Of a stretch of DNA of 64,000 bases, positions 24,852 to 33,096 are shown piece by piece; position 1 is the stretch's first letter; the number at the start of each line of letters is the position of its first letter. The notes beneath the pieces were generated by a model. The model searched no databases, was not told where the DNA came from, and saw only the letters and a program-made list of their open reading frames with translations. The translations under genes were made by a program, and so were the position numbers. The stretch lies in assembly GCA_963760285.1 (NCBI GenBank), contig CAVXCI010000001.1, positions 620,001 through 684,000 of the forward strand. The letters run 5' to 3'. The stretch is from PALSA-278 sp963760285. GTDB lineage: Bacteria > Acidobacteriota > Terriglobia > Acidiferrales > UBA7541.

Positions 24852-26519
24852 GTGCGATTGAAGTTTTCGGCCAGATTTGCGGCGTGCGTGTTCCTTTTGA
24901 TTAGCCTCTCGGCCTGTGACCAGACCGCTAAGAAAGCTCTCCAGAACCGCAATCAGCCTCCCACTCCGCTTCCCTTGGACGCCCAGGCGCTCCAAAACCT
25001 GCCCACCTCCCGTCCGCCTATTGGCTATCTGACCACCGAGCCTCGTCCCGCCGTGGACGTCCTCGTCTCCCAGGTCCAGCAATTGCTTGACCACGGCCAA
25101 AAGCTCTTCGAAGCCGGCCAAACCGAAGCCGCCCGCGCCGAATGGGACCGCGCCGCCAACCGCCTGCTCACCAGCGGCTATGAAAGCGATCCCCGCCTGC
25201 GCCAGCTTTTTGACAAGGTCTCCGAAGCCCTGCAGGCCATTGACGTCCAGGCCGCTCCCGCCGAGCAGGCTTCCGAGCAGGCTGAAAACCAGGAGGAAGG
25301 CGAGGAAGTCACGCCCGCTCCCATCGAGGAAATTGCCGGCCTGTCTCTTCCCGCCGGAGATCCCCGCCTGGCGCGCGTCGCCGAACAGGAAATCGTGGAC
25401 GTCCCGCACGACGTTCCCCTCACCGTGAACGATTCCGTGCTGTCCTATCTCAGTTTTTTCACCACTCGCCGCGGCCGCGCCACCGTGGAGAACGGCCTTC
25501 GCCGCGCCGGCCTTTATCAGGACATGATTCGCCAAACGCTTCGCGAAGAGGGCGTCCCGCAGGACTTGATGTATCTGGCGCAGGCCGAATCCGGATTCCA
25601 GCCGCAGGCGGTGTCACGTGCGGGAGCGCGGGGCATCTGGCAGTTCATGGCCTACACCGGCTCGGAATATGGACTCGACCGCACCGCCTACGTGGATGAC
25701 CGCAACGATCCCGTCAAATCCACACGCGCCGCCGCGCAACATCTCCGCGACCTCTACCAGATTTTCGGTGATTGGTATCTGGTGATGGCCGCCTACAATT
25801 CCGGCCCGCTCAACGTAGCCCGCGGCGTGGAGCGCACCGGCTACGCCGATTTTTGGGAGTTGCAGAAGCGCGGCGCGCTGCCCGGCGAAACCCGCAACTA
25901 CGTCCCCATCATTCTGGCGCTCACCCTCATCGCCAAGGACCCCGCGCGCTACGGCATCCAGATTGACCACGAAAAGCCGCTCCAGACCGACGTCGTCAAG
26001 CCCGGCCGCTCCGTCAGCCTGCTCCTCGTCGCCGACGCCACCAGCTCCAGCGTGGAAACTCTCCGCGCCATGAACCCATCTCTGCTGCGCTCCGTCACGC
26101 CCGACGATTCTGGGTTCGCGCTGTACATTCCCAAAGGCTCCGCGCCCGCTCTCAACGAAAGCCTGGCCAAAATTCCGCCGGATAAGTGGCTCACCTGGCG
26201 CATCCATCGTCTGGACAGCGGCGAAACGCTCGCCTCCGTCGCCGCCAAGTACCACGTCACTGTGGCGTCGCTCGAAAGCGTCAACCATCTTGAACCCGCT
26301 GACCCGCCGCCTTCCGGCTCGCCGCTCATCGTTCCCGCCAACGCGCCGCCGCCCAGCCGCGTCATTCACTATCGCGTCCGCCACGGCGATTCCCTCGACG
26401 ATATCGCTTCCCGCTTCGGCGTCTCCACCGCCGAGCTGCGCAAGTGGAACCACCTCCGCGCCAATCATGTTCCCGTGGGCGCCCGTCTGAAGATCCTCCT
26501 CGGCTCATCTTCCAACTGA
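24852..26519 (+). CDS. Membrane-bound lytic murein transglycosylase with LysM domains (MltD-like)
   Basis: 555 residues from a GTG at 24852 (GAGGCAGGG before it). A lipoprotein signal with lipobox LSAC (C22) anchors it. The SLT domain (about 205-370) has catalytic E246 in LAQAESGFQPQAVSRAGARG and continues with IWQFMAYTGSEYGL and VMAAYNSGPLNVARGV. Two LysM peptidoglycan-binding motifs follow (RLDSGETLASVAAKYHVT and RVRHGDSLDDIASRFGVS). The enzyme cleaves glycan strands of peptidoglycan, giving 1,6-anhydromuramic ends. Divergently transcribed from the DsbD-like operon. Confidence 0.93.
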   Translation: MRLKFSARFAACVFLLISLSACDQTAKKALQNRNQPPTPLPLDAQALQNLPTSRPPIGYLTTEPRPAVDVLVSQVQQLLDHGQKLFEAGQTEAARAEWDRAANRLLTSGYESDPRLRQLFDKVSEALQAIDVQAAPAEQASEQAENQEEGEEVTPAPIEEIAGLSLPAGDPRLARVAEQEIVDVPHDVPLTVNDSVLSYLSFFTTRRGRATVENGLRRAGLYQDMIRQTLREEGVPQDLMYLAQAESGFQPQAVSRAGARGIWQFMAYTGSEYGLDRTAYVDDRNDPVKSTRAAAQHLRDLYQIFGDWYLVMAAYNSGPLNVARGVERTGYADFWELQKRGALPGETRNYVPIILALTLIAKDPARYGIQIDHEKPLQTDVVKPGRSVSLLLVADATSSSVETLRAMNPSLLRSVTPDDSGFALYIPKGSAPALNESLAKIPPDKWLTWRIHRLDSGETLASVAAKYHVTVASLESVNHLEPADPPPSGSPLIVPANAPPPSRVIHYRVRHGDSLDDIASRFGVSTAELRKWNHLRANHVPVGARLKILLGSSSN

Positions 26520-26537
26520 TGTTTTGTCTTATGTAGC

Positions 26538-26660
26538 GGCGCCTTTAGGGCGCCAGCTTTTCCCCGTGATTTTTTATGTACCGCGGCCTGTCCTACCTGT
26601 CCCGAGCGTAGTCGAAGGGCGCCTTTAGGGCGCCAGCTTTTCCCCGTGATTTTTTATGTA
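26538..26660 (+). repeat. Two 43-bp direct repeats, each with a hairpin
   Basis: The 43-base unit at 26538-26580 recurs exactly at 26618-26660, with 37 bases between. Each unit begins with the palindrome GGCGCC-TTTAG-GGCGCC and ends in a T-rich tail ATTTTTTATGTA. Two copies do not make a CRISPR; they look like a small interspersed palindromic element duplicated after the transglycosylase gene. The first could also serve as that gene's terminator. Confidence 0.75.
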
Positions 26661-26879
26661 GCGCGGCCCTTTACGGGCCGCAGCCTTTCCTCGCTTGGCA
26701 TCTCGGCCTGCCAACGGCGCTTTTACCGTTGGTCATTCCGAGCCATCGCGCGGATTCACCGCGCGCTTGGGCGAGGAACCTGCTGTTGCCTTTAATTTCT
26801 GCGTTTATGTGGCGCCTCTCGGATCCGCCGTGGCGGACTTTATCGGCGGCAGCCTTTCTCTCGTTCTGGCATTCAGGGG

Positions 26880-26899
26880 GTCGCAGCTTTAGCTGCGAC
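26880..26899. repeat. Perfect hairpin GTCGCAGC-TTTA-GCTGCGAC
   Basis: Eight-base perfect stem with a TTTA tetraloop, last member of the hairpin cluster downstream of the lytic transglycosylase gene. The loop matches the first bases of the loops in the hairpins at 26538, 26618 and 26662 although the stem sequence is different. Confidence 0.6.
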
Positions 26900-27214
26900 A
26901 TCAACGCCGGCGCCGTGCTTTCTTCCTTTGCCCGCGTCTGGTGGGACGCGGCTCGTCAACGCCATCGCCGCGGGCACTCCGCAACTAGATGAGGGAGCCG
27001 CACCCCTCCAGTTCGTGCTGGTTATATACCGGCGCGGCGGATCAATATGGCGTGGCTTTACAAGAAGTCGAAGCCCGGAGACGCAGTAGCCTGTCTCTGT
27101 AGGGACCGAGAAATATCGTTGACAACCAGCTACCGGCGCAAGTAGCGTTGCCCTATCATTTACCCCATCGATAAGAAGATTCCGGCGAGCTAACTGAGCG
27201 ACGGGAGATCAACA

Positions 27215-27746
27215 GTGCTTATAAACCTTCGGCGTGGTTCCATAGCGGCGATTTTTGCACTCACATTTTTAGGTTTGGCATCTGTTGCCCCAGCTCAAAA
27301 CAATCCCGTCCCGCTCATCAATCAGCGTCAAATTCACGCCCAGCGGGCCAAATGAGCGCACAGCAACGCTCTCTGTCGATGATAACGGCGGGGGTAGCCC
27401 TCAGACGGTGGCCCTCAGCGGGACCGGAACGATTGTCAAACTTTCAGCGGACAGCTTGAACTTCGGCGACGTCATAGTGGGCAAAATCAGCAAGCCGCAA
27501 ATCGTGGTGCTGACGAACATCGGATCCACTGTACTGACCATTTCACAAATCGCGGTGACCGGCAAGGACAAGGGGGATTTTTCCGTCGGCAACACCTGCC
27601 AAGGCAGTGTCGACCCGGGAGGATCGTGCAACATTGTTGTCCGGTTCATTCCAAATGAGAAGGGCTTACGAACAGCAGACGTCAGCATCACCGACAACGG
27701 TGGCGGCAGCCCGCAAGAGATCAAACTCTCTGGCACGGGGACTTAG
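27215..27746 (+). pseudogene. Collapsed choice-of-anchor D (ASH-type) surface protein
   Basis: A GTG at 27215 with GGGAG upstream starts a good signal peptide (IFALTFLGLASVAPAQ) followed by NNPVPLINQ, and this frame stops at 27355. Overlapping it in the +1 frame is the tail of a choice-of-anchor D/ASPM-SPD2-Hydin-type protein: SVKFTPSGPNERTATLSV, DDNGGGSPQTVALSGTGT, then one whole domain (LSADSLNFGDVIVGK ... ADVSITDNGGGSPQEIKLSGTGT) to the stop at 27746. The signal peptide and the repeat tail belong to one kind of long extracellular protein, so a large internal deletion seems to have joined the ends out of frame. Confidence 0.6.
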
Positions 27747-28121
27747 TAAGGCCGATGCAACAAGTTGGGTCACAAATTTTCCGCCGCGCGTGGCCGCGTT
27801 ACAGAAGCTGCTGTTGATTTTTCCCAGCGAGAGGGGACAATAAGTCAGAACTATGCCCGGACGGCGGAAAAAGCGGCCAAACCGTGATTTCTAATAGGGA
27901 CACATGTGACAGTCGCAAAACGCTAACTCCAGTGGAATCAAACACATCCGCATTTCTAATAGGGACACTTTTTGCCTCTTGTTTTCACCGCGTTTTATCC
28001 CCTGAAAACCGCCATTCCCGCTCCCTTTCCGTGCTTGCCGCTTGACAAATCTTCCGTTCCAACGTTATAAGCGCCAAGTGGACTTTTGCGGCCTTCAGCG
28101 CGGGCCAGCACGGAGGATGTG
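27747..28121. other. Intergenic region with a 17-bp direct repeat
   Basis: 375 bases without a gene. ATTTCTAATAGGGACAC occurs at 27887-27903 and again at 27952-27968. Two short copies with nothing recognisable between them could be footprints of a lost mobile element, but no transposase remnant or terminal inverted repeat is seen. The 3' end must contain the promoter of the acidic/basic protein gene. Confidence 0.45.
27887..27968 (+). repeat. 17-bp direct repeat pair
   Basis: ATTTCTAATAGGGACAC at 27887-27903 and 27952-27968, identical, separated by 48 bases. No gene lies between. Possible remnant of a mobile element; too short to name. Confidence 0.5.
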
Positions 28122-28541
28122 ATGTTCTACGCCAAGAAATTTGATGACGACGAAAACGACGAGCTTCCCCGCTACGAAGAGGAAGAAGAAGAAACCGTGA
28201 AGGACAAGGACGACGACGAATCAGAAGTCGTCGAAGAGATTGAGGAAATCGTGATCGAGGACGACGACGAGTCCGAGGAAAGCCCCGACGCCGCTCCGGG
28301 AGCCGCTGCCGCCGCAAAACCGAAACCCGCGCCGCGTCCCGCCGCCAAAAAGAAATCCGCGCCCGCGAAAAAAGCCAGGTCCGTCCGCAAGCCGGCCAAA
28401 AAGCGCGCCGGCAAAGGCGTGAAGAAGAGTTCAAAAAAGAGCGCCAGGAAAAGCGCAAAGAAGGGCGCAAAGAAATCCGCTGCGAAAAGGAAAGCACGTC
28501 CGGCGAAGAAGTCTCGCGCAAAAAAATCTCGTCGCCGCTAG
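28122..28541 (+). CDS. Bipartite acidic / histone H1-like basic protein
   Basis: 139 residues from the ATG at 28122 (CGGAGGA upstream); an in-frame ATG at 28086 would cover the ribosome site. Residues ~5-65 are extremely acidic (DDDENDELPRYEEEEEE, then DDDESEE). After an Ala/Pro hinge, residues ~78-139 are a Lys/Arg/Ala/Ser array (KKSSKKSARKSAKKGAKKS) like the C-terminal tail of histone H1 and bacterial H1-like proteins. The basic half probably binds DNA or RNA; the acidic half could fold back on it or recruit a basic partner. No globular domain is visible. The gene name is not recognised. Confidence 0.75.
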   Translation: MFYAKKFDDDENDELPRYEEEEEETVKDKDDDESEVVEEIEEIVIEDDDESEESPDAAPGAAAAAKPKPAPRPAAKKKSAPAKKARSVRKPAKKRAGKGVKKSSKKSARKSAKKGAKKSAAKRKARPAKKSRAKKSRRR

Positions 28542-28980
28542 ACGCTGGATGCCGTCCACAACTCGCTCGCCGGCAGTTTGAAAAGCTGCCGGACTGGAGC
28601 ATGTGAAGGTTCCACCGCGTAAGACGCTACCTCCGCGAACCACGACGATCACGTAACGCACACCTTCGCGCCTCCCGGCGATTTTCAATACTCGCCAGAC
28701 CGCAAGATTCGCCATACCTGCATGGACAGAATCGCTGTCGCGTGAAACGCTTCCTGCGCGCGGCCGGCTTCACCGGAGTGCACCATAACGGTGCATGTGC
28801 TAGTTTGGCATCCGCGCGCATCGCGCAGCAATTTTTTCTCCGCACCATGAGTAAGATCAAGCAGCATGACCGCACCGCGCCAAGCCCTTCATCGCTCGTT
28901 CATGCTGCAGACTGCGCCATCCGCATCGCCGAAAATCTTTTCCTTGCCGCCGCTTCCCGGCGCCGCTAGCATACGCGCCA
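28542..28980. other. Intergenic region upstream of the HipA-like gene
   Basis: 439 bases without a supported gene. A hairpin CCGGCAG/CTGCCGG (28570-28592) just after the histone-like gene could be its terminator, though no U-run follows. Further down is the palindrome TGCACC-ATAAC-GGTGCA (28779-28795), which resembles the GCAC-N7-GTGC half-site spacing of NtrC-type enhancer sites. No convincing sigma-54 promoter follows it. Confidence 0.45.
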
Positions 28981-29778
28981 GTGCCGTTCGCTTTGGAACA
29001 TATCCGCCGGATGCGCGGGGGCGCGCAGTCGCACCTGCTGCGCTGCGACGACGGGAATTACTACGTCGTCAAATTCCGCAACAATCCGCAGCACGCCCGC
29101 GTTCTGGCGAACGAATTGCTCGGCACACGCCTGGCCGCGCGGCTGGGATTGCCCGTGCCGCCCGCCGCCGTCGTGGAAGTTTCGCGTGACCTGATCGCCG
29201 GCACTGACGAGCTGTGCATCCAGCTGGGGCGCGGGCGAATTCCCTGCGAGCCCGGATTGCAATTCGGCTCACAGTATCCGGGCGACCCCGCCACGCTGGC
29301 GCTGAGCGACTATCTGCCGGATGATCAGTTGCGCGATGCACAGAACCTCAGCGATTTCTGGGGCGCGCTGGTTTTCGACAAGTGGACCTGCAACACCAAC
29401 GGCCGCCAGGCGATTTTTTTTCGCGCGCACGGCGAGCCGCGTTATCGCGCCATGATGATTGACCAGGGTTTCTGTTTCAACGCCGGCGAATGGGATTTTC
29501 CGGACGCTCCGCTGCGGGGCCTCTATCTTCGCGCGCTGGTTTACGAAGGCGTGCGCGGCATGGATTCATTCGCGCCATGGCTGGACCGCCTGCGGCAGCG
29601 CATCACGCCCGATGTGATTGGCGAGGCCGCCGGTGAAATTCCGCCGGCGTGGTACGACTTCGACCAGATCGCGCTGGATGAAATGCTCGAAAAACTCACG
29701 CAGCGGCGAACCCGAATCGAACAACTTATACTAAGTGCCGGAGAATCCTATCGCCGGCCATTTCCCAACTGGACGTGA
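28981..29778 (+). CDS. HipA-like kinase family protein
   Basis: 265 residues from a GTG at 28981. The N-terminal region matches the short 'HipA-like kinase' family: IRRMRGGAQSHLLRCDDGNYYVVKFRNNPQ gives a Gly-rich loop and the putative ATP-contacting Lys in YVVKF, followed by VLANELLGTRLAARLGLPVP. Downstream, ALVFDKWTCNTNGRQ has the catalytic D-x-W-x-x-N arrangement and MMIDQGFCFN a possible metal-binding Asp, as in HipA-type kinases. It is much shorter than HipA (about 440) and lacks the HipB partner. It lies three bases from the DUF3037 gene, its usual companion. Substrate and role are unknown. Confidence 0.8.
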   Translation: MPFALEHIRRMRGGAQSHLLRCDDGNYYVVKFRNNPQHARVLANELLGTRLAARLGLPVPPAAVVEVSRDLIAGTDELCIQLGRGRIPCEPGLQFGSQYPGDPATLALSDYLPDDQLRDAQNLSDFWGALVFDKWTCNTNGRQAIFFRAHGEPRYRAMMIDQGFCFNAGEWDFPDAPLRGLYLRALVYEGVRGMDSFAPWLDRLRQRITPDVIGEAAGEIPPAWYDFDQIALDEMLEKLTQRRTRIEQLILSAGESYRRPFPNWT

Positions 29779-29781
29779 AGC

Positions 29782-30591
29782 ATGCCCACTGAAAACCGCG
29801 AGACATTCCGTTACCGCGTGCTGCGCTACACGCCCAACCTCGTCCGCGACGAATGGGTGAACGTCGGCGTGATGCTGGAGGATACCGCCCGCGGACGTTT
29901 GCAAACGCGCATCATCGAAGAACAGGCCGAACTCGCGCGCGTGCGCCGGCTGCATCCTGGCGCAGATGAAAACTGGCTGCGCGGATTGCAGCGTGATTGG
30001 GACGCGCAGTTCGTTGTGCCAGGACTGACGCCGGAGGCGGTGCTCGGAAAATTGGAGCAGTCGCTTTCCAACCTGCTGCAGTTCAGTCCCCCCAAGGCTG
30101 TTCTCGCCGAGGATTTCGACGCGGAGCTTGACCGGCTATACCGTGATCACGTGGCCCCGCCGCGTTTTCGTGAACGCGCCGGACTCTTCGCCAACACCCG
30201 CGCCTGGATTCGCGCGCGCGTCAGCGACGTTTTTCGCCGCCATCGCATTCTGGATCGCATGGAAAAAGGCGTGCGTGTGGCGGAGTTCACCCAACCCGGC
30301 GATCCGCTGCGGCTGGATTACGGCTACCGGCGCAACGGCACGCACGGTTATATCCATGCGCTTTCGTTGTCGCGCGACGTAGCGCAAGCCAAGGCGCTGG
30401 CCTATACATTCAGCGCGATTCGCGCGGGACAGCCGCATTCGGAATTCACCGCCATCACCGAAGCGGAACCGGTAACGGATAATCCGAGGGATCAGTTCGT
30501 GGCGCGGCTCTTCGCGGAAAGCAAAATGAATATCGTCGCCGTGCAGCACCTCGAAAAATTCGCGGACGAGCTTCGTCCGCGGCTGAACTAA
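29782..30591 (+). CDS. DUF3037 protein
   Basis: 269 residues. The N-terminal part (RETFRYRVLRYTPNLVRDEWVNVGVMLED) is the DUF3037 signature, a domain of unknown function found beside HipA-like kinases. The remainder is helical, with RERAGLFANTRAWIRARVSDVF. No membrane segment or catalytic motif is apparent. The three-base gap from the kinase makes a two-gene operon, and the pair ends at the terminator region facing the 2-oxoacid dehydrogenase operon. It could be a regulator, substrate or antitoxin-like partner of the kinase (inference only). Confidence 0.85.
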   Translation: MPTENRETFRYRVLRYTPNLVRDEWVNVGVMLEDTARGRLQTRIIEEQAELARVRRLHPGADENWLRGLQRDWDAQFVVPGLTPEAVLGKLEQSLSNLLQFSPPKAVLAEDFDAELDRLYRDHVAPPRFRERAGLFANTRAWIRARVSDVFRRHRILDRMEKGVRVAEFTQPGDPLRLDYGYRRNGTHGYIHALSLSRDVAQAKALAYTFSAIRAGQPHSEFTAITEAEPVTDNPRDQFVARLFAESKMNIVAVQHLEKFADELRPRLN

Positions 30592-30628
30592 GACGTGGCT
30601 CACTCAACACGCCAGTCAAAAATGAAAA

Positions 30629-30650
30629 GGGCGAGCTTTTCTGCTCGCCC
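30629..30650 (-). terminator. Rho-independent terminator after the E2 gene
   Basis: Perfect eight-base stem GGGCGAGC/GCTCGCCC with a six-base loop. Read on the minus strand it is followed by TTTTCATTTTT, giving a typical terminator for the minus-strand dehydrogenase operon that ends at 30698. On the plus strand the tail is weaker, so it may stop the convergent DUF3037 transcript only partly. Confidence 0.8.
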
Positions 30651-30697
30651 CTCTACTTCAATGTGATCTGTCTATCGGGCGTTGCAGTCGCAAATTC

Positions 30698-32091
30698 CTA
30701 GAGAATTGCCTCGCTCCAGCTCTCCAGAGACTTCTTGATGCGGCCGAGGAACTGGTGTGATACGGCGCCATCCACCACGCGATGGTCGTAGCTCATGGTC
30801 AGATAAACCATGGAGCGGATGGCGATGGCGTCGTCAATCACCACGGCGCGCTTCTGAATGGCGCCGATGCCCAGAATGGCCACGTTGGGCTGGTTGATGA
30901 TTGGCAAGCCCATCAGTCCGCCAAACGAACCAGGATTGGTGATGGCGAAGGTGCTTTCCTGCACTTCTTCCGGCTTGAACTTCTTGGTGCGGGCGCGCTC
31001 CGCCAGATCGTTCAGGGAACGCGCGATGCCCAGGAAATTTTTCTCCTCTGCGTTTTTGATCACTGGCACAATCAAGCCCCAGTCGAGGGCCACGGCGATG
31101 CCGATGTTGCACTCACGGTGATAAACGATGTTTGTGCCATCCACGGAGGCATTCACCGTGGGAAACGCCCGCAGCGCTTCCACCACCGCGCGCACGAAGA
31201 ACGGCATGAAGGTGAGCTTGGTACCAGTGGTCTGTTCGAACTCCGCTTTAGCTTTGGCGCGGACGCCGGCGATGCGCGTCATGTCCACTTCCTCCACGGA
31301 ATAAACGTGCGGAGAGACGCGCGTGGACGCGACCATATGCTCGGCGATGCGCTGGCGCATCACGGTCATGGGTTCCACATCGTACTTGCCGAAGTAAATG
31401 CGCTCGCGCGAGACAGCGTTTTCAAGCTGCACGTGCGTGGGAGCGCCAGCCGGCCCCGCGGGCGGCGGAGCCGGAAGGACGCGGCGGCGCGCCGGCAGGC
31501 AGCCGTAGCTGGGCGCGTCTTCTGGCTATCAATGGCTTCCAGAATGTCCTTCTTGCTGATGCGGCCACCTGCGCCCGTTCCGGGCACTTGCGATAGGTCA
31601 ATGGAATGCTCGCCGGCCAGCTTACGAACCAGTGGTGAGCTGCGAATTTTTTCCGTCTGCGCCGGAGCAGGAACGGCTTTTGCCGCGGGAGCAGCACCCG
31701 GCGCTGGAGCAGGCTTTGCCGCTGGAGCAGCAGCGGGCGCGGCGGAAGATTTCGCCGGAGCCGGAGCGGGTGCTGCCGGTGCTGGTGCCGGCGGCGCGGC
31801 GGCAGCGGGCCTGGAAGCGGCAGGCGAAGGAGAGACGGCCGACGCCGCGGCGCCTTCGACATCAATCACCGCCACCACGGTTTGAATGGGCACGGTCTGT
31901 CCTTCGCCCACTTTGATTTCGCGCAGAACGCCGGCGGCGGGCGAAGGGATTTCCGCGTCCACTTTGTCCGTGGAAATTTCAAAAAGCGGCTCGTCGCGCT
32001 CCACTTTTTCGCCGGGCTTTTTCAGCCACTTGGTGATGGTGCCTTCGAAAATGCTTTCGCCCATCTGGGGCATGATTACGTCAGTTGGCAT
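30698..32091 (-). pseudogene. 2-oxoacid dehydrogenase E2 (dihydrolipoamide acyltransferase), frame broken as sequenced
   Basis: The frame starting at 32091 gives an N-terminal lipoyl domain with the lipoylated lysine in EISTDKVDAEIPSP, an Ala/Pro-rich swinging linker, and the E1/E3-binding domain (SPLVRKLAGEHSIDLSQVPG ... GGRISKKDI). The catalytic acyltransferase domain follows in another frame (RIYFGKYDVEPMTVMRQRIAEHM to the active-site SYDHRVVDGAVSHQFL). The shift lies between about 31430 and 31530. Joined, the protein is about 465 residues, normal for E2. Last gene of lpdA-lipB-E1alpha-E1beta-E2. With separate E1alpha and E1beta it serves a pyruvate or branched-chain type complex; which one is not decidable here. 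Confidence 0.85.
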
Positions 32092-32118
32092 GTCGTTCTC
32101 CTAGATCCCTTTTCCATT

Positions 32119-33096
32119 TTAATACTGGGCCAGATCACGGGCCGCGCGAACCACGTCGGCGACGCCGGGCAAGGAAACGCTCCTCCAGCGGCGGCGAATA
32201 CGGCACGGGCGTATCCAGCGACGTGACGCGCTGAATGGGCCCATCCAAATCATCGAAAACTGTTCTCGCACACGATGCGCGGCAATTTCGCCGGCGATTC
32301 CGCCGGAGCGCGTATCCTCGTGGACGATCAACAGCTTATTGGTCTTCTTCACGGAATTCAGAATGGCTTCCTTGTCCAGCGGCATGATGCGTCCGCAAAT
32401 CAATCACCTCGGCGGAAATGCCTTCTTCCGCCAGTTTGACCGCCGCTTCCACCGACGTGTGGGCCATCGCCGCATAGGAAATGATCGTGAGATCGGAACC
32501 TTCGCGCCGAACGATGGCTTTGCCGAGGGAACGGTATAATCATCCGCAGGCAGCTCTTCCTTGATGCGGCGATAAAGAAACTTGTGCTCCAGAAATAGCA
32601 CGGGATTGTTGTCGCGAATCGCGGACTTCAGCAGTCCCTTGGCGTCGTATGGCGTGGAGGGATAAACAACTTTGATCCCCGGCGTGTGCGCATAATACAT
32701 TTCCGGATTGGCGGAATGGAATGGGCCGCCATGCACACCCCCTCCGGAAGGGCCACGGACCACCATGGGCACGGGCGCGCCCCAGCGATAATGAGACTTG
32801 GCGACAAAGTTGGTCATCTGGTTGAAAGCGCAGGCCAGAAAATCAATGAACTGCATTTCCGCCACGGGACGCAGACCCATGTAACTCATCCCCACGGCTG
32901 CGCCGATGATGGCCGATTCGCTGATGGGAGTATCCATCACCCGCTCCCAGCCAAAGCGTTCCAGCAAACCATCGGTGGCCTTGAATGCGCCGCCGTATAC
33001 GCTGATGTCCTCGCCGATGAGAACGACGGCGGGATCGCGCTCCATCTCCTCGGAAAGCGCCTGGCGTATCGCTTCGATCATGGTGACTTCAGCCAT
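32119..33096 (-). pseudogene. 2-oxoacid dehydrogenase E1 beta subunit, frame broken as sequenced
   Basis: The ATG at 33096 has GGGGAGG upstream and starts AEVTMIEAIRQALSEEMERD. The first ~185 residues are intact (VLIGEDISVYGGAFKATDGL, DTPISESAIIGAAVGMSYMG, PGIKVVYPSTPYDAKGLL). At about 32540 the C-run lacks one base: VP-LGKAIVRREGSDLT appears only after a shift. Further breaks lie near 32395, 32260 and 32170. The tail LPGVADVVRAARDLAQY ends at 32119, so the full protein is about 325 residues, normal for E1beta. It completes the TPP-dependent decarboxylase with E1alpha. The missing base in a homopolymer argues for sequencing error. Confidence 0.82.

Larger units (their letters stand above)
26520..27214. 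other. Hairpin-rich intergenic patch
   Basis: 695 bases without a supported gene. Besides the direct repeats it holds further perfect hairpins: GCGGCCC-TTTAC-GGGCCGC (26662-26680 region), CCAACGG/CCGTTGG (26711-26732), CGCGCGG-ATTCA-CCGCGCG (26747-26765), TCCGCC-GT-GGCGGA (26824-26837) and GTCGCAGC-TTTA-GCTGCGAC (26880-26899). Several share a TTTA loop although the stems differ. Short open frames across it look like random translation of the palindromes. The last ~300 bases before 27215 show nothing I can name. Confidence 0.6.

Noticed and set aside
26538..26660. CRISPR-like look of the 43-bp direct repeats
   Set aside because: Only two copies, no further spacers and no cas genes; the repeats are palindromic-element-like.
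26538..26899. Reading all TTTA-loop hairpins as rho-independent terminators
   Set aside because: Most lack a T-run after the stem, and there are too many for one gene end.
26671..26992. Short open frames in the hairpin patch
   Set aside because: They translate palindromes, overlap each other on both strands and have no ribosome sites.
31422..31865. Pro/Arg-rich frames opposite and beside the E2 linker
   Set aside because: Produced by the repetitive Ala/Pro linker codons of E2 read in other frames.
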